A stretch of DNA of 64,000 nt from Gammaproteobacteria bacterium (GTDB lineage Bacteria > Pseudomonadota > Gammaproteobacteria > SZUA-229): NCBI GenBank assembly GCA_026195255.1, contig JAPHSS010000002.1, positions 62,001 through 126,000 of the forward strand, in the 5' to 3' direction. The first letter of the stretch is position 1. The number at the start of each line of letters is the position of its first letter. Shown one piece after another: positions 1 to 8,790 of this stretch. The notes under the pieces are model-generated. The model was not told where the DNA came from, searched no databases, and saw nothing but the letters and a program-made list of their open reading frames with translations. The position numbers and the translations under genes are program-made.

Positions 1-356
1 GAATCCCAGAAAATATGCGCCTGAGGTGAAATTGGCGCTTCTATATCAAGAGAGCCGGCGGGAATTATTACTGCATTTAATTCAGGTACCACACGTGGCA
101 TTGGACTGCCGCAGTTCTGGCAGAAACAGTTATAAAACCTTTCAGCTTCCGGTACTTTGTAACGAGAAAGACTTTCTTCGCCCTGTGACCACTTGATACT
201 CGTCCCAGGAGTAATTAATAAATTACTGGCATGGCCTGTTCCCGTGGCTTTTCGACAGCGTTGGCAGTGGCAGTGATAAAAATGTTTAGCTTTTCCAGTA
301 ACAGTATATTTAACTGAACCGCATAAGCAAGAACCGGTAACGCTAACATCTGTCAT
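1..356 (-). CDS. GFA/CENP-V family protein (partial, 3' end outside window)
   Basis: Reading the minus strand from an ATG at 356 gives an uninterrupted frame that runs off the window edge, 118 codons visible. The cysteine pattern is that of the GFA (glutathione-dependent formaldehyde-activating enzyme-like) fold: SCLCGSVKY near residues 9-17, CHCQRCRKATG near 29-39 and CQNCGSPMP near 78-86, which together bind zinc in this family. AAGGA lies upstream of the start. Most family members have no proven substrate, so a formaldehyde role should not be assumed. It is transcribed divergently from tmcA. Confidence 0.85.
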   Translation of the reverse strand, partial: MTDVSVTGSCLCGSVKYTVTGKAKHFYHCHCQRCRKATGTGHASNLLITPGTSIKWSQGEESLSRYKVPEAERFYNCFCQNCGSPMPRVVPELNAVIIPAGSLDIEAPISPQAHIFWD

Positions 357-523
357 GAAATTATATCCTTATTTTGATTTTTTTATAAGTCTAATTTAAA
401 AGACAATTGAGTTATCGTATTTATTATATACTAGGCAAGAATACCTGTAATAACAAGGTATTCAGTTAAGTGCAAACACACGTTAGATTGATTAAAAATT
501 AAATATCTCCAGGGTCTATCCAT

Positions 524-2617
524 TTGTATAAAAGTATTGCTTCGTTTTTGAGGGCGCATATTAGTAAGTTGCAAAATTCGCAGCAACGCATAGCTGTGGT
601 TTTGCATGTCTTAGAAAATGATAAAAAATTTGACAATTTTTTAAATGATCTACCCTATAGTAGAAAATTGATTATCTCGCCTGTGATTGAAGGCGCTTTA
701 ATTGCATCGCGGTCAGCTGAAAAACTGGGTGAAGAGTATGATCTAGTTGTATTTGATGCGCGTGAAATATTTAATCCAGATGCGCTGGGTGTTGTCTCAG
801 GTGTGCTTTGTGGCGGAGGCTGTTTGCTTTTGTTGCTGCCCGAAGAAAAAAAATGGTTTTCTAATAGCAGTCTTTTTTTAAGTCATGTAAAGAACTTAAT
901 CAGTAATCAGACGGGTGTTTATTACTTTAACAATAGTGATTCTGTACCAGATAAAATCACAATTGTTAAAGGTCCAGTCGCGTCAGAAAGAAATATACTG
1001 CCTTATAAAACATTAGATCAGAAGAAAGCTGTTGAATTGGTTGTTGAGTCATTGCAGAGCAATGAAGACTTTTGTGCTGTATTAACATCAGGCAGAGGTA
1101 GAGGAAAATCTTCAGCTCTGGGTTTTATCTCGTCTCACTTATTAAAGCAGGATGGCTATACGATTTTGATAAGTGCGCCAAAATTATCAGTTTCAAATCC
1201 TGTTTTTAAACATTTGCAGGAACAGTGCTCACAGGGAAAGATGAGTAGAGGCGAGTTTTTATATAATAATGCCTCTATACGATTTATTGCTCCCGACCTG
1301 CTACTGGAAAAAAAACCGCAAGCTGATGTTTTGTTTATTGATGAAGCAGCCGCTATACCTCTTTCAATGCTGCAGGAATTATTAAGCACCTATAAACGAA
1401 TTGTATTTTCTACTACTACCCATGGTTATGAAGGAACAGGTCGAGGTTTTATACTTAAATTTTATCAGTTACTTAATGATGAGAAACCGGGCTGGTATAA
1501 AATTGAATTGCATCAGCCTATTCGCTGGTCAAGAAGTGACCCGTTGGAGAAATGGATTGAAGACGTCTTGTTTCTTAATGTGAAACTCGATACTAAACCT
1601 GATTTACCAAATAATATTTCAGACTGCAAAGTGCTGGAAATTGACAGGTCTTCTCTGTTAAAAAATAAAGAAAAAATTGATGCGCTATTCTCGTTACTCG
1701 TATTTGCCCATTATCGCACTAGCCCTTCAGATTTTAAATATTTATTAGATGATGAGAAAATTAGAATTTATAGTCTTGAATATAAAGACAAGGTATTAGG
1801 TGTGGCCGTTATCAATCAGGAGGGTGATTTTGACGCTTCATTATCAACAGCCATTTATAGAGGAGAGCGCAGGCCGAAGGGGCATTTGCTAGCACAAACA
1901 CTGTGTTTTCACGGGGGCTGTGAAAAGGCAGCTATGTTGAAATACGGCAGAGTAATGCGTATTGCTATTCATCCAGAAATACAGAAAAACGGCTTGGGAA
2001 GTTATTTGCTTAAACAGATTCTGATAAAAGAAAAGAGTTTAGGAATGGATGTATTAGGCAGCAGTTTTTCTGCCACTGCTGGGTTACTTAATTTCTGGAA
2101 TCGAGCTGGTTTGTGTTTGTTACGTGTGGGCTTCAGTCGTGATCACGTCAGCGCTTCTCATTCTGCTGTTGTCGCGAAAGCGTTAACGCCGAAAGGTGAA
2201 AAGGTAATAAATAGTTTATTTTTAAAATTTAAACGAAATATTGTCTTTTGGTTAAAAGGCCCATTAATGGACGTGTCGACTGAAATCAAATCGTATATAT
2301 CAGCACTTGCTTTAGAGCAGAGAGTTGTGCAGTTAAATAAATCTGATTTAGACGATGTGCTGTCTTATGCGAGATTTAATCGAAACTACGAAACTTGCAT
2401 GCCTGCGATAAATCGATATATTAATAGTCTTTTACCTTTTTCTAATATGATTAAAGATAGTCTGAGTGAAAACGAGTTACTCATTATTCGTCTTAGTCTT
2501 CAGTTTATGAATAACTGGAAAGTCATTGTTGATTCTATGAATATTAGTGGTAAGGCGCAGGCAGATTCTATGTTGCGCTCAGCTTTAGATCATTTGTTAG
2601 AATTAGATGGATATTAG
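524..2617 (+). CDS. tmcA: tRNA(Met) cytidine acetyltransferase TmcA
   Basis: Makes N4-acetylcytidine at the wobble position of elongator tRNA-Met, using ATP and acetyl-CoA in the cytoplasm. The 697-residue product has the family layout: an N-terminal DUF1726-type region, an RNA-helicase-like ATPase with Walker A GRGRGKS (about 190-196) and Walker B FIDEAAAIP (about 272-280), then a GNAT acetyltransferase domain with the acetyl-CoA loop HPEIQKNGLGSYLL near 487-500, and a C-terminal tRNA-binding tail. The start is TTG at 524; no better ATG precedes the conserved region, and only a weak AGGG stands upstream. It appears monocistronic. Confidence 0.95.
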   Translation: MYKSIASFLRAHISKLQNSQQRIAVVLHVLENDKKFDNFLNDLPYSRKLIISPVIEGALIASRSAEKLGEEYDLVVFDAREIFNPDALGVVSGVLCGGGCLLLLLPEEKKWFSNSSLFLSHVKNLISNQTGVYYFNNSDSVPDKITIVKGPVASERNILPYKTLDQKKAVELVVESLQSNEDFCAVLTSGRGRGKSSALGFISSHLLKQDGYTILISAPKLSVSNPVFKHLQEQCSQGKMSRGEFLYNNASIRFIAPDLLLEKKPQADVLFIDEAAAIPLSMLQELLSTYKRIVFSTTTHGYEGTGRGFILKFYQLLNDEKPGWYKIELHQPIRWSRSDPLEKWIEDVLFLNVKLDTKPDLPNNISDCKVLEIDRSSLLKNKEKIDALFSLLVFAHYRTSPSDFKYLLDDEKIRIYSLEYKDKVLGVAVINQEGDFDASLSTAIYRGERRPKGHLLAQTLCFHGGCEKAAMLKYGRVMRIAIHPEIQKNGLGSYLLKQILIKEKSLGMDVLGSSFSATAGLLNFWNRAGLCLLRVGFSRDHVSASHSAVVAKALTPKGEKVINSLFLKFKRNIVFWLKGPLMDVSTEIKSYISALALEQRVVQLNKSDLDDVLSYARFNRNYETCMPAINRYINSLLPFSNMIKDSLSENELLIIRLSLQFMNNWKVIVDSMNISGKAQADSMLRSALDHLLELDGY

Positions 2618-2721
2618 TTAGTATTTTCAGTCGCTTGTTATTAATTTGTGGCTGGTAGTAGTTTAATCTGCTATACAATGATGTGATTATAAAAATAATA
2701 AATAATAATATGGAGATAAAC

Positions 2722-3477
2722 ATGTCTAATGCATATGAAGCACCGGAATCAAATTTAGTAAATGAAAACTTATCTACAGGCGACTATGGCTCGGTTGAAA
2801 AAGCGATTCGTGGTGAGTATGAGTTTTCAATTGGAAGTGTGTTAAGTGAAGCCTGGGCAAAAACCAGTGGCAGCAAATGGCCAATTCACCTTGGTTTCTT
2901 TTATTACTTTTTAGTTGTAATAGCTGTTATGTTTGGCCTGGGTATTGTTATGGCTGGTTTGATGGCTGTTACAGAAGATGCCAGTGTCATAGTATTAGTG
3001 CAGATTGTGATTCAATTAGGAGTTAATCTGATTGTTATGCCAATGGTTATGGGTATTGTCATGATGGGTATAAAACGATCAGTTGATGCACCTATTAATG
3101 CCAGTATGGTATTTAATAACTTTTCAAAAATGCTGCCTTTATTTGCCACTGTTATTCTTATGTATATAATGATATTAATTGGCTTTATTTTGCTGGTTAT
3201 TCCAGGTATATATCTCATGATTGCTTATTATATGGCGATGCCGCTTGTGGTAGAAAAAGGTATGAGTCCATGGCAGGCAATGGAAACCTCACGTAAGGCT
3301 ATTACTCATCGCTGGTTTTCGGTATTTGGTTTGTTTATTGTTATGGCTATAATATTAACGATATCAATGATTCCACTAGGTTTAGGAATGATCTGGACAT
3401 TACCAATGATGATGATTGCTTACGGTATACTTTATCGAAATATGTTTGGTGTGGAAGCATCAACAGTTGCTGAATAA
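2722..3477 (+). CDS. Polytopic membrane protein of unknown function
   Basis: 251 residues from the ATG at 2722, chosen over an in-frame start at 2683 because GGAG sits just upstream (2712-2715). The first ~45 residues are soluble and contain AYEAPESNL; five to six hydrophobic segments follow (roughly 58-85, 95-120, 135-165, 190-215 and 220-240). The segment IPGIYLMIAYYMAMPLV, followed by a helix beginning MSPWQAMETSRKAI, resembles the general pattern of YciC-like membrane proteins, but I do not assign it to that family. The next gene, a cytochrome lipoprotein, starts 11 bp after the stop, so the two are probably cotranscribed. Confidence 0.75.
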   Translation: MSNAYEAPESNLVNENLSTGDYGSVEKAIRGEYEFSIGSVLSEAWAKTSGSKWPIHLGFFYYFLVVIAVMFGLGIVMAGLMAVTEDASVIVLVQIVIQLGVNLIVMPMVMGIVMMGIKRSVDAPINASMVFNNFSKMLPLFATVILMYIMILIGFILLVIPGIYLMIAYYMAMPLVVEKGMSPWQAMETSRKAITHRWFSVFGLFIVMAIILTISMIPLGLGMIWTLPMMMIAYGILYRNMFGVEASTVAE

Positions 3478-3488
3478 CAGGAGTTTGT

Positions 3489-3947
3489 ATGAATAAATTA
3501 TTACTAGTTTTACCTTTTTGCATGTTGATGGTCGTTGCCTGTGATTCCAGTCAGGATTCACAGAGTTCTAAAGCAGAAAAAACAGTAACGTCTGTTGAAC
3601 CTGCTGAATTAGCTATAGAAAAAGATGTGGCCCCTGAAGCAGAGGTTAAAACTGAAGCTGTCGTTGAGGTTGAGACAGTAAAACCCGAAGTTAAAGTTGC
3701 CATGAGTGGTGAGCAGATTTACAAAAGATCATGCCAGTCCTGTCATGCTTCTGGTGCTGCCGGGGCTCCAAAATTAGGAGATACGGCTGCCTGGAAGGCA
3801 AGAGTTGCTAAAGGTACAGATGTTCTGTATTTATCGGCATTAAAAGGTATTCCGGGAACAGCCATGATGGCAAAAGGCACCTGTGGAACGTGTAGTGAAG
3901 AAGAGTTAAACGCTGCAGTTGATTATATGGTTTCAAAAATTAACTAA
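3489..3947 (+). CDS. Cytochrome c5-like lipoprotein (class I c-type cytochrome)
   Basis: 152 residues. A lipobox (VVAC, Cys18) after a hydrophobic signal indicates a lipid anchor on the periplasmic side. An acidic, Ala/Val/Glu-rich linker (about 25-70) leads into a class I cytochrome c domain with one haem-binding CQSCH at 82-86. The core (SGAAGAPKLGD, AWKARVAKG, KGIPGTAMM, then CGTCSEEEL and AAVDYMV) follows the cytochrome c5 pattern, including the second cysteine pair that forms a disulfide in that family. It probably carries electrons at the membrane surface; its partners are not shown. GGAG stands about 7 nt before the ATG. Confidence 0.85.
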   Translation: MNKLLLVLPFCMLMVVACDSSQDSQSSKAEKTVTSVEPAELAIEKDVAPEAEVKTEAVVEVETVKPEVKVAMSGEQIYKRSCQSCHASGAAGAPKLGDTAAWKARVAKGTDVLYLSALKGIPGTAMMAKGTCGTCSEEELNAAVDYMVSKIN

Positions 3948-4001
3948 TATTTTTTAGTTAAGAAAGTAGTAATAACTATTACCCTTTATACTGGAGGCAC
4001 A

Positions 4002-4030
4002 TACAGAGAAAGATATTATTTTTCTCTGTA
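4002..4030. repeat. Perfect 10-bp inverted repeat between two genes
   Basis: TACAGAGAAA (4002-4011) and its complement TTTCTCTGTA (4021-4030) are separated by 9 nt. No T-run follows the second arm, so it is a weak terminator candidate for the cytochrome gene. The next reading frame is open through the hairpin (from 3962), and a GGAGG lies at 3993-3997 just before it, so it could instead sit in the leader of the downstream methyltransferase gene. Confidence 0.5.
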
Positions 4031-4051
4031 TGTTCTGATCACAAATATGCT

Positions 4052-4846
4052 GTGCCTTTAGTTGATATTGAATTTAAAATAAGTGTTCTAATTTACATGG
4101 CATTAGTCTGGAGCAAACAAGTTTCTGGTGTTGGTTACGAAGTACGCTCTGCGGGTAGTAGCAAACGACTATATACCGATGGTGTTTTTCATAGTCAATA
4201 TAACCCTAAACAACTGTTAACGGGTCATGTGTGGGATTTATTAATGATTCCTGCGTTTTTTTATCCTCAAAATACAATTAAAAGAGTACTGGTTTTAGGT
4301 GTGGGCGGAGGTGCTGTTATGCATATGCTGCGTTATTTTATTTCACCTGACAAAATATTGGGTATTGAGTTAAACCCGATTCATATATCAGTAGCACGTC
4401 GTTTTTTTAATTTAAAACACAAATCATTTGAATTAATTGAGGCTGATGCTATTACCTGGCTAGAAAACTATCGAGGCGAACAGTTTGATATGATTATTGA
4501 TGACCTGTTTGCTGAGCAGGACGGCGAACCTGTTTCAGTGGTAAATGCAAACGGCAGGTGGTTTTCATGTATGTTGAAACAGCTGAATAAAAATGGCGTT
4601 ATAGTTAGAAATTTTGTTAGTAAAGAAGAACTACTCGATTCAGCGGGTATTAGCAATCAAGCTATTAGTAATCGATTTGCTTGTGTTTTTCAGTTGAGTA
4701 ATGACCTCAATGAAAATTTTGTAGGTGTTTATTCAAGAGCTGATGTGAACAGTAATCAGTTACGTAAAAATTTAATTAAAACACCAAAGTTAAATCCTGC
4801 TCTTAAAACGAGTCGTTTGAAGTATCGAATTCGTAAGGTCATTTAG
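4052..4846 (+). CDS. Spermidine synthase-like (PABS fold) methyltransferase
   Basis: 264 residues if GTG 4052 is the start; ATG 4097 gives 249. Neither has a convincing ribosome site. The core is a Rossmann nucleotide-binding fold of the spermidine synthase type: VLVLGVGGGAVMHML (SAM/decarboxy-SAM loop), an acidic end of strand 2 (GIELNP), then DAITWL and DMIIDDLF. N-terminal residues YEVRSAG and YNPKQLLTGHVW fit the small beta domain of these enzymes. No S-adenosylmethionine decarboxylase gene is nearby, so true aminopropyl transfer is unproven; many orphan relatives have unknown substrates. Confidence 0.75.
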   Translation: MPLVDIEFKISVLIYMALVWSKQVSGVGYEVRSAGSSKRLYTDGVFHSQYNPKQLLTGHVWDLLMIPAFFYPQNTIKRVLVLGVGGGAVMHMLRYFISPDKILGIELNPIHISVARRFFNLKHKSFELIEADAITWLENYRGEQFDMIIDDLFAEQDGEPVSVVNANGRWFSCMLKQLNKNGVIVRNFVSKEELLDSAGISNQAISNRFACVFQLSNDLNENFVGVYSRADVNSNQLRKNLIKTPKLNPALKTSRLKYRIRKVI

Positions 4847-5101
4847 ACACTAATAACCAGGCCCGTGATATTTGTGTTTGGAATGAAGGTTTGTATTACA
4901 AATATAACCAGTGCTCATGAGGTCCTCGCTAATCCGCCTCATCTATTGTTTGAATAATATAATTCCTGTAAAAAATGCGGTTCAGATGTCTATGTGGTTA
5001 CCTGTCATTTTTTGAAATTAGCTATCTGATCTAACAGGTTTTCCATCTCATTAATAAACTATTTAATATTTTTAGATTTCTTACTGACACCTAACGACTC
5101 A

Positions 5102-5431
5102 TTATGCTGCGATACTCTTAAGGGCCTGTAGTTGTGCACAGAAATTAAGTAATTTTCCAGACCATTGATAGTCATCATTATCGCCTGAATCAACAGGTGT
5201 AATTAATTCATTTAGTTGATATAGCTGGGCAGTTGTTTGCTGGGCTTCAGGGCGTATTTCTTCCAGGCATAAGCTATCATGGATAGATTTAAGTTCATAA
5301 CTAAGGTGTTGACTGAATAAATCGCAGGCATGTTTAAAATCAACATCTGCAGGGTTTTCTGTATGACTTACAATATCACCAAAACTTAGAATTTCCTGTT
5401 GTAACTCTTGCAGTTTGTTTGTTATTTCCAT
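5102..5431 (-). CDS. Hypothetical protein, 109 residues
   Basis: I do not recognise a family. The start ATG at 5431 is preferred over an in-frame ATG at 5452 because GAGGGCGAG precedes it directly. The product is acidic, mostly helical in composition (ITNKLQELQQEIL, then HACDLFSQHL and LSYELKSIHDSL) and has no signal or membrane segment. An 18-bp perfect palindrome lies about 85 bp upstream. It is transcribed on the opposite strand to its left neighbour; the next minus-strand gene upstream is another hypothetical. Confidence 0.6.
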   Translation of the reverse strand: MEITNKLQELQQEILSFGDIVSHTENPADVDFKHACDLFSQHLSYELKSIHDSLCLEEIRPEAQQTTAQLYQLNELITPVDSGDNDDYQWSGKLLNFCAQLQALKSIAA

Positions 5432-5516
5432 CTCGCCCTCACTTTTTAACATTTTTGTTTGAGGGTATTTTAATGTGTTATTGAGGCTTCGGGTTGTTAT
5501 TCAGGCTGAAATACAT

Positions 5517-5534
5517 GTCAGAATAATCTGACAC
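5517..5534. promoter_or_regulatory. 18-bp palindrome upstream of a hypothetical gene
   Basis: TGTCAGA-ATAA-TCTGACA is a perfect 7-bp dyad with a 4-nt centre, in the 242-bp gap between two minus-strand hypothetical genes. Size and position suit either a dimeric regulator site or a small hairpin; no T-run follows it on the minus strand. Confidence 0.35.
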
Positions 5535-5673
5535 ACGTTTGGGGGATATAAAGGATAAAAACGCAATAAATCGATATAAATTAATGAGTTACGCTTGTTT
5601 TGTTGTGTCTTTTAGATGTTTTTGGCGTGTTAAAAATGTGAGCTATTACACAGATTGTTCTAGAAATTCGTGT

Positions 5674-6015
5674 TTAGTCATTAAATTGTGTGCGAATTTT
5701 TAATCCTTGAGCCATGAGTGTTTCTGCCATGCGAGCCAGGTTATCTTCATTTGCAAATACCGCATCACCATGGCCTTCTGCCTGAAGGATAGTTTTTAGT
5801 GTTTTTGGATTTACAACTGTGAGTTGCCAGGTGTTATTATCTAATTTATGTCTCTTGATTTTTAATTTGCTGCTACCAAATCCCCATTGAGGGCTGTTGT
5901 TAAGAATGCCAGTGGTATATTTCTGTAAGTCAGACAGGCCAGCTGAGTCAGCAACCGGTATATAGGCTTCAAGTTGACTTGAATGGGTATTCTGGGGGTT
6001 ATTGGTTTTTTTCAT
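5674..6015 (-). CDS. Hypothetical protein, 113 residues
   Basis: Family not recognised. A GTG start at 6045 would add ten residues (TINANKKIV), but ATG 6015 is the more usual choice. The first ~20 residues are polar (KKTNNPQNTHSSQ); the rest looks like a compact alpha/beta domain with WGFGSSKLKIKRHKL, WQLTVVNPKTLKTIL and a C-terminal helix (NLARMAETLMAQGL). No signal peptide, membrane segment or metal motif is visible. It is read away from purE across a 450-bp gap. Confidence 0.6.
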   Translation of the reverse strand: MKKTNNPQNTHSSQLEAYIPVADSAGLSDLQKYTTGILNNSPQWGFGSSKLKIKRHKLDNNTWQLTVVNPKTLKTILQAEGHGDAVFANEDNLARMAETLMAQGLKIRTQFND

Positions 6016-6045
6016 AACTATTTTCTTATTAGCATTTATTGTCAC

Positions 6046-6501
6046 ATCGCATTTTAATTAGGTATAAGTAATTAAAATACCAGAATTAAATAAATTTGTG
6101 AACAAATCTACAATTTAACCGCCGAACGGAGCGGTATTTCATGATTTTAATAAATAATAATATTTTGTAAGATGCTGAATTATAGAGATATTTACTAAAA
6201 TCGGTAAGATTTTAGTAAATATTTAAAATTTCAAATAGGAGGTCGATTATTTTAATAATGATATGAAGTGTATATAGAAGAAAAATACGCAATATTAAAT
6301 AGTTCACAGACTCATCAGGATCGGCGTATGATTTTATAAGATATTGGCGGTTTTAGTCTGTTTATGTATAACCCGGAGACGGTTAAATCTATTCATCTTG
6401 ATAATATCCATCTATCAAATTAAGTGTTATAGGCTTCGACAAGACAGACAAATATCTATAAAATTGCCGGTTTTCTCCGTTTCAGCACCCGAAGGTGATG
6501 T
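6046..6501. other. Intergenic region before purE (about 450 bp)
   Basis: AT-rich and without a credible coding frame. It holds a small hairpin (ACCGC-GCGGT around 6118-6135), a long perfect inverted repeat at 6188-6222 (separate entry) and a purE leader in the last ~150 bp. I looked for a purine-type riboswitch or an E. coli-type PurR box and did not see either. Confidence 0.6.
6188..6222. repeat. 15-bp perfect inverted repeat with 5-nt spacer
   Basis: The left arm ATATTTACTAAAATC (6188-6202) and right arm GATTTTAGTAAATAT (6208-6222) are exact complements around GGTAA. It lies about 175 bp upstream of the minus-strand hypothetical gene and 280 bp upstream of purE. It has no GC-rich stem or clear T-tract, so it is not a classic intrinsic terminator; an operator is possible. 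Confidence 0.6.
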
Positions 6502-6993
6502 ATGAATAAGAAGGTTGGTGTAGTGATGGGCAGTACAAGTGACTGGCCTGTTATGCAACATGCTGTACAGCAATTAGAAGCGTTTGGTATTGATTATGAA
6601 ACGCGGGTCGTATCTGCTCATCGTACACCGGATTTATTGTTCGAGTATGCAGCCACGGCACGTGATAGAGGGCTTGCCTGTATTATTGCGGGTGCCGGCG
6701 GAGCAGCACATCTGCCGGGTATGTTAGCGTCTAAAACTACCTTGCCTATATTGGGTGTGCCGGTTAATTCAAAGTACCTGAAAGGAATGGACTCATTATT
6801 GTCTATTGTACAAATGCCTAAAGGTATTCCGGTTGCAACATTTGCAATTGGTGAGGCTGGGGCAGCTAATGCCGGTTTATATGCGGTTTCCATATTAGCC
6901 AATCAGGATGCAGTATTAGCTGAAAAACTGGCTGATTTTCGTGCAAATCAGCAAGAAGCCGTGCTTGCTATGCAGCTCCCGCCAGAAGGCTAA
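6502..6993 (+). CDS. purE: N5-carboxyaminoimidazole ribonucleotide mutase PurE
   Basis: Converts N5-CAIR to CAIR in de novo purine synthesis. The 163-residue length is that of class I PurE. The active-site loop [10 protein letters not shown] (9-18) and SAHRTPD (38-44, catalytic His40) are intact, as are GGAAHLPGM and GVPVNS. AAGGTGA stands 8 nt before the ATG. The purK gene that makes its substrate begins 2 bp after the stop, so they form an operon. Confidence 0.97.
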   Translation: MNKKVGVVMGSTSDWPVMQHAVQQLEAFGIDYETRVVSAHRTPDLLFEYAATARDRGLACIIAGAGGAAHLPGMLASKTTLPILGVPVNSKYLKGMDSLLSIVQMPKGIPVATFAIGEAGAANAGLYAVSILANQDAVLAEKLADFRANQQEAVLAMQLPPEG

Positions 6994-6995
6994 AT

Positions 6996-8138
6996 ATGCC
7001 ATCTTCAACAAATTCTGTTCCATTATTGCCGGGAGCTACTCTGGGTGTATTAGGTGGTGGCCAACTAGGGCGTATGTTCTGTATGGCAGCTCGTAATATG
7101 GGGTATCACACAGTTGTGTTAGACCCTGATGTTAATAGCCCCGCAGCCGGAGTAGCAGACCATCATTTACAGGCTGATTATACTGATGTTGATTCGTTGG
7201 CGAAGATGGCATCGATGTGTGATGCGATTACCACTGAATTTGAAAATGTGCCTGCTGAGAGTTTAAAGTTTCTGTCTTCTCATAAACCAGTGCACCCTTC
7301 GGCTGAGGCGGTTGCAATAGCCCGTCACAGAATTCAGGAAAAAGACTACGCCAGAAATTCGGGACTTAACCCGGCTCCTTACGCATTAATCATTACAGCT
7401 GCTGATTTTGATGCGGCTATAGCTGTAACCGGGTTACCAGGCATTATTAAAACCACTACATTAGGTTATGATGGTAAAGGTCAGCAAATCATTAATGATA
7501 AAAGTCAGCTTGAGTCTGCTTTTAATGATCTGGGGCAGGTTGAGTGTGTTTTAGAGAAGAAAATGGATCTTGCGCTGGAAATTTCAGTGTTACTGGCGCG
7601 TAATGTTGAGGGTGAAGTAGCCTGTTATCCACCAGCTGAAAATGAGCATGTTAATGGTATTTTACATAAGAGCATTGTACCGGCGAGGATAAATAAGGAT
7701 ATCGCTGAAAAAGCACGACAACAGGCTATTGGCCTTGCCAATAAAATTAATTATGTAGGTGTATTGGCTGTTGAGTTCTTTATTACTTCGGATGACCAGC
7801 TTATTTTTAATGAAATGGCTCCACGTCCACATAATAGCGGGCATTACACAATGGATGCCTCAGTTGTTTCCCAGTTTGAGCAGCAGGTTCGTGTGATATG
7901 TGGTTTAACACCAGGTGATGCGAGACTCACCAGCCCAGTAGTGATGATTAATCTGTTAGGCGACCTTTGGCCGGTTAACTGGTTAAACTGTCTTGCAGAT
8001 CCAGCGCTTAAGCTTCATCTTTATGGAAAACATGAAGCAAGAGCGGGTCGCAAAATGGGGCATTTTAATCTCTTATCAGAAGACATAGGCCAGGCATTAG
8101 AGGCTGCTGACAAAATATTCAATAAGCTTAAAAGTTAA
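6996..8138 (+). CDS. purK: N5-carboxyaminoimidazole ribonucleotide synthetase PurK
   Basis: ATP-grasp ligase that makes N5-CAIR from AIR, bicarbonate and ATP, feeding PurE. 380 residues, close to the usual length. The N-terminal pre-ATP-grasp domain shows LGGGQLGRM (19-27); the ATP-grasp core has GIIKTTTLGYDGKGQ and the metal-binding FNEMAPRPHNSGH. It is translationally close to purE. A two-layer hairpin lies just after the stop. Confidence 0.97.
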   Translation: MPSSTNSVPLLPGATLGVLGGGQLGRMFCMAARNMGYHTVVLDPDVNSPAAGVADHHLQADYTDVDSLAKMASMCDAITTEFENVPAESLKFLSSHKPVHPSAEAVAIARHRIQEKDYARNSGLNPAPYALIITAADFDAAIAVTGLPGIIKTTTLGYDGKGQQIINDKSQLESAFNDLGQVECVLEKKMDLALEISVLLARNVEGEVACYPPAENEHVNGILHKSIVPARINKDIAEKARQQAIGLANKINYVGVLAVEFFITSDDQLIFNEMAPRPHNSGHYTMDASVVSQFEQQVRVICGLTPGDARLTSPVVMINLLGDLWPVNWLNCLADPALKLHLYGKHEARAGRKMGHFNLLSEDIGQALEAADKIFNKLKS

Positions 8139-8155
8139 TATTGTTGATTTATCTA

Positions 8156-8189
8156 GTGGTTAGTCGCCTTTTTACAAGGCTCTAACCAC
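8156..8189 (+). terminator. Possible terminator after purK
   Basis: The outer stem GTGGTTAG (8156-8163)/CTAACCAC (8182-8189) encloses an inner GCCTT/AAGGC stem. It lies 17 bp after the purK stop. The T-tract after it is poor, so termination is inferred from structure and position. Confidence 0.4.
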
Positions 8190-8349
8190 CTCGTTTCATA
8201 CATTAAATTTATTATAACAAACTTGAACCAGCTCTCACTTCAATCAATAAATTATCTACTGGATTGATGTTTACTCCGGCTCTGTCATAATCATACTAAT
8301 ATTATAATTAAAGCGCATAAATAAAAAAAGTGCGAAACAGGTGTGTGTT

Positions 8350-8787
8350 ATGAGTTTATCTGAACCGGTACAAGAATTTCATGGACAGCTGGGGCGTCCT
8401 GAGAATGAGCAGATGATTGGCTTTCTTAAGCAATATCAGCCTTCGGCTCATGCGGATATAGTGCAGCTGCTTGTTGAGTCTACCAGTGATCTGGAAAGCA
8501 TAAAATTCTACTGTCCAGACACCGATAATCATGCTTATTATTTAGCACATACGCCTGATGGGGTTATTTTTGCTGCGGCAATTGGTATGAGTGCTTTGAT
8601 GTATCGCTTACCAAAGCAGTCAATGTCGGGTGCGCTGGTAAAGGGAGGAGAAATTTTTAAGGAAATTGGTGAACCGTGGGTGAGCTTCAATCCTTTCTGG
8701 CCAGATGATGACGAAAAGAAAAATAAAGTGAATATGCCCGAGATGAAGCAGTGGGCCAAACTTGCCTATCTACACGCGCTATCCTGA
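8350..8787 (+). CDS. Hypothetical protein, 145 residues
   Basis: Not assigned to a family. An ATG at 8350 with AGG about 9 nt upstream is preferred over GTG at 8341. The product is soluble: an N-terminal helical part (ENEQMIGFLKQY), a beta-rich middle (IKFYCPDTDNHAYYLAHTPDGVIFAAAIGM) and a charged tail (FWPDDDEKKNK, MKQWAKLAYLHAL). It lacks a signal peptide. The next gene, a two-TM protein, starts 3 bp after the stop, so the two are probably translated from one mRNA. Confidence 0.65.
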   Translation: MSLSEPVQEFHGQLGRPENEQMIGFLKQYQPSAHADIVQLLVESTSDLESIKFYCPDTDNHAYYLAHTPDGVIFAAAIGMSALMYRLPKQSMSGALVKGGEIFKEIGEPWVSFNPFWPDDDEKKNKVNMPEMKQWAKLAYLHALS

Positions 8788-8790
8788 ATT

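Noticed and set aside
6300-6501. Purine-type or other riboswitch in the purE leader
   Set aside because: None of the conserved riboswitch core motifs I know could be matched; only weak hairpins were seen.
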